Positions 57,337 through 59,520 of a stretch of 59,520 nt of DNA are shown here, one piece after another (within the stretch, counting starts at the first letter, position 1; every line of letters starts with the position of its first letter). Source of the DNA: an uncultured Collinsella sp. (GTDB taxonomy: Bacteria; Actinomycetota; Coriobacteriia; Coriobacteriales; Coriobacteriaceae); the NCBI GenBank assembly GCA_900546115.1, contig URBQ01000014.1:1-59520 (forward strand), read 5' to 3'. The notes below the pieces were generated by a model that was given only the letters and a program-made list of their open reading frames with translations, ran no database searches and had not been told where the DNA came from. A program made the position numbers and the translations under genes.

Positions 57337-58551
57337 ATGAAAGACCAGATCAAATGGGTCCTCAACACCATGCCCAAGAGCGACGACCGGCAGCTGCCCA
57401 TCATGTCGCTCTCCAACGTGGCCAAGGCCCGCTTTTTCCACAGCACCTTCCCCCAGTACTCCGTCACCCCCCTGGACCGGCTGGACGGCATGGCCCAATA
57501 CCTGGGTCTGGCCGGCCTGTGCGTCAAAAACGAGTCCTTCCGCTTCGGCCTGAACGCCTTCAAGGTGCTGGGCGGCTCCTTCGCCATGGCCAAGTACATC
57601 GCCAAGGAGATGGGCCGGGACGTGTCCGAGATGACCTACGACTACCTGACCAGCGAGGCCTTCCGCAAGGAGTTCGGCCAGGCCACCTTCTTCCCCGCCA
57701 CCGACGGCAACCACGGCCGCGGCGTGGCGTGGGCGGCCAACAAGCTGGGGCAGAAGGCCGTGGTACATATGCCCAAGGGCAGCTCCAAGCCCCGTTACGA
57801 CAACATTGCCAAGGAGGGCGCCGCCGTCACCATTGAGGAGGTCAACTACGACGACTGCGTCCGCATGGCCGCCGCCGAGGCCGCCCAGACCGAGCACGGC
57901 GTGATCGTTCAGGATACCGCCTGGGAGGGCTATGAGGAGATCCCCTCCTGGATCATGCAGGGCTACGGCACCATGGCCAGCGAGGCCGCCGAGCAGCTCC
58001 GCCAGATCGGCGTCAACCGTCCCTCCCACGTGTTCGTCCAGGCGGGCGTGGGCTCCCTGGCCGGCGCGGTGGTGGGCTACTTCACCAACCTGTTCCCCAA
58101 CGACCCGCCCAAGTTCATCGTCATGGAGGCCCAGGCGGCCGACTGCCTCTACCGGGGCGCCCTGGCCGGCGACGGCGCCCCCCGCATCGTGGACGGCGAC
58201 CTCCAGACCATCATGGCCGGCCTGGCCTGCGGCGAGCCCAACACCATCTCCTGGGATATCCTGCGCAACCACGCCACCGCCTTTGTCTCCTGCCCCGACT
58301 GGGTGAGCGCCCGGGGCATGCGGATGCTGGGTGTCCCCGTCAAGGGCGATCCGGTGGTGATCTCCGGTGAGTCCGGTGCGGTGGGCATGGGCCTCATCGC
58401 CGCCATCATGGAGACCGATGAATACAAGGAGCTCCGGGAGGCCATCGGCCTGGACCGCTTCAGCCAGGTGCTCATGTTCTCCACCGAGGGCAACACCGAC
58501 CCCATGAAGTTCCGCAAGGTGCTGTGGGACGGTGAATATCCCACGGTCTGA
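57337..58551 (+). CDS. dpaL: Diaminopropionate ammonia-lyase
   Basis: 404-residue PLP enzyme that converts 2,3-diaminopropionate to pyruvate and ammonia through 2-aminoacrylate. The PLP-binding Lys76 lies in RFGLNAFKVLGG; FPATDGNHGRGVAWAA and the glycine loop SGESGAVGMG are conserved. ATG 57337 with GGAGG. Known as ygeX, it works with carbamate kinase, ssnA, ygfK and xdh in purine breakdown. Codon use is Clostridia-like, as in the preceding half gene. Confidence 0.93.
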   Translation: MKDQIKWVLNTMPKSDDRQLPIMSLSNVAKARFFHSTFPQYSVTPLDRLDGMAQYLGLAGLCVKNESFRFGLNAFKVLGGSFAMAKYIAKEMGRDVSEMTYDYLTSEAFRKEFGQATFFPATDGNHGRGVAWAANKLGQKAVVHMPKGSSKPRYDNIAKEGAAVTIEEVNYDDCVRMAAAEAAQTEHGVIVQDTAWEGYEEIPSWIMQGYGTMASEAAEQLRQIGVNRPSHVFVQAGVGSLAGAVVGYFTNLFPNDPPKFIVMEAQAADCLYRGALAGDGAPRIVDGDLQTIMAGLACGEPNTISWDILRNHATAFVSCPDWVSARGMRMLGVPVKGDPVVISGESGAVGMGLIAAIMETDEYKELREAIGLDRFSQVLMFSTEGNTDPMKFRKVLWDGEYPTV

Positions 58552-58619
58552 CTGCTTCAGACCGTGGGGCCCCAAGCCCCTTTCCATGCTCGGCGGAACT
58601 GAATTCCGCCTGCGCCAAG

Positions 58620-58640
58620 GTTTTGCCCTTCGGGCAAAAC
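58620..58640 (+). other. Hairpin downstream of dpaL
   Basis: GTTTTGCCC-TTCG-GGGCAAAAC-type stem in the 169-base gap; no clear T-run follows. The rest of the gap holds nothing recognisable. Confidence 0.45.
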
Positions 58641-58720
58641 GCTTGTACGCGCCTCCCGGCGCGTGGGCATTTCCGCCCCTCTCCTTTTGACTTTTCTTTA
58701 TCTTGAATGAGGTGCTATTC

Positions 58721-59520
58721 ATGGGTAAACGTGTTGTCATCGCCCTGGGCGGAAATGCCCTGGGCAACAATCTGCCGGAGCAGATGATCGCGGTGAAGCA
58801 GACCGCCAGGGCCATCGTGGATCTGATCGAGGAGGGCCTGCTGGACAAGGACTTCCACACCGCAGTGGCCGACTACACCGCCGCCGTCCTCCACGGAGTG
58901 GTGAAGATCGCCTCCAAAATGGGCATCTCCACCCTCCAGTCCTACCAGTCTGCCCAGATCTTCGAAGCGGTGGGCATACGGCAGGATGTAATCGACAAGT
59001 ACTTTACCAACACCGTCTCACGGGTGGGGGGCATCGGCCTGGAGGAGATGGCCGCCGCAGTGGAGCGGAACCACGACCGCGCCTTCGACCCCTTGGGACA
59101 GGAGACTGACCTGACCTTGGAGAGCCTGGGGGAGCACAAGGCCCGAGCCGGTGGGGAGGACCACCTCTATAATCCACAGACCATCCATCTGCTCCAGCAG
59201 GCCGTCCGCTGGGAGGATTACGGGCTCTTCAAGCAGTACACCGCCCTGGTGGACGATGAGACAAAGCCCCACACCCTCCGTGGCCTGATGGAGATGAAAT
59301 ATCTGGGCGAGCCCATCCCCTTAGAGGAGGTGGAGAGCGAGGATTCTATCGTCAAACGCTTCAAGACCGGGGCCATGAGCTACGGCTCCATCTCCCGTGA
59401 GGCCCACGAGTGCCTGGCCCAAGCCATGAACCTGCTGGGGGGCAAGTCCAACTCCGGCGAGGGGGGCGAGGAAGACGACCGGCTGGGGGACCCGGAGCGG
59501 TACTCCGCCATCAAGCAGGT
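58721..59520 (+). pseudogene. In-frame hybrid: carbamate kinase start joined to glutamate synthase large subunit (partial)
   Basis: ATG 58721 with GAGGTG opens MGKRVVIALGGNALGNN, the start of carbamate kinase (arcC/yqeA), the expected neighbour of dpaL. After about 39 codons (near 58838, GAGGAGGGCCTGCTG) the sequence becomes the central and FMN-domain region of GltB: KIASKMGISTLQSYQSAQIF and FKTGAMSYGSISREAH, running off the window. The reading frame is kept, but no natural protein of this design is known to me. I take it as two unrelated fragments joined, more likely in assembly than in the cell. Confidence 0.8.

Overview
The window is high-GC actinobacterial chromosome that reads as a gut Coriobacteriia genome, most probably Collinsella. 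Grounds: actinobacterial-type RpoC and ribosomal proteins, a FabK-type fatty acid operon with a fused accD-accA gene, and intergenic palindromic repeat families that I associate with Collinsella. The genus is an inference; no rRNA or tRNA gene is visible.

Layout. 1-10.75 kb: end of rpoB, rpoC, an ECF sigma/anti-sigma pair bracketed by two copies of a long structured repeat, then rpsL-rpsG-fusA-rpsJ closed by a strong terminator. 10.8-20.9 kb: divergent birA and a complete type II fatty acid operon (fabH-acpP-fabK-fabD-fabG-fabF-accB-fabZ-accC-accDA). 20.9-24.2 kb: orphan PTS EIIC, a cation diffusion facilitator, a histidine phosphatase and a third structured repeat. 24.4-30.4 kb: S10/early spc ribosomal block from rplC to rplX, ended by a terminator. 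30.4-32 kb: a scar holding dead IS3-type transposase and methylthioadenosine nucleosidase pieces. 32.1-39.7 kb: a sugar island made of a LevR-like regulator, a four-gene mannose-family PTS, a GH172/DUF2961 enzyme and a ROK sugar kinase. 39.7-46 kb: repeats, a degV-like relic, a Gfo/Idh/MocA oxidoreductase with a DeoR regulator, a tandem palindrome array, an RluA-type pseudouridine synthase and a U32 peptidase-family protein. 46.3-58.8 kb: ridA, a YheO-type regulator, a purine permease, ssnA, ygfK, a polyferredoxin, a xanthine-dehydrogenase-like gene, dpaL and a carbamate kinase start, which together match the anaerobic purine/uric acid degradation cluster of gut bacteria.

The last 4.6 kb deserves caution. 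Inside the xanthine dehydrogenase gene, near 54.93-54.97 kb, codon use switches abruptly to a Clostridia/Oscillospiraceae-like style, and at about 58.84 kb the first 39 codons of carbamate kinase run in frame into the middle of glutamate synthase. Both points look like contig chimerism at conserved or short shared sequence, although recombination cannot be excluded from one sequence.

The observations I rate highest are: an alpha-CTD-like helix-hairpin-helix domain at the C-terminus of RpoC; a family of about 140-190 nt structured repeats whose arms change completely while staying complementary; a PTS plus GH172 plus ROK kinase system with a LevR-like regulator that has lost the sigma-54 contact loop; and an 80-bp-period palindrome array.
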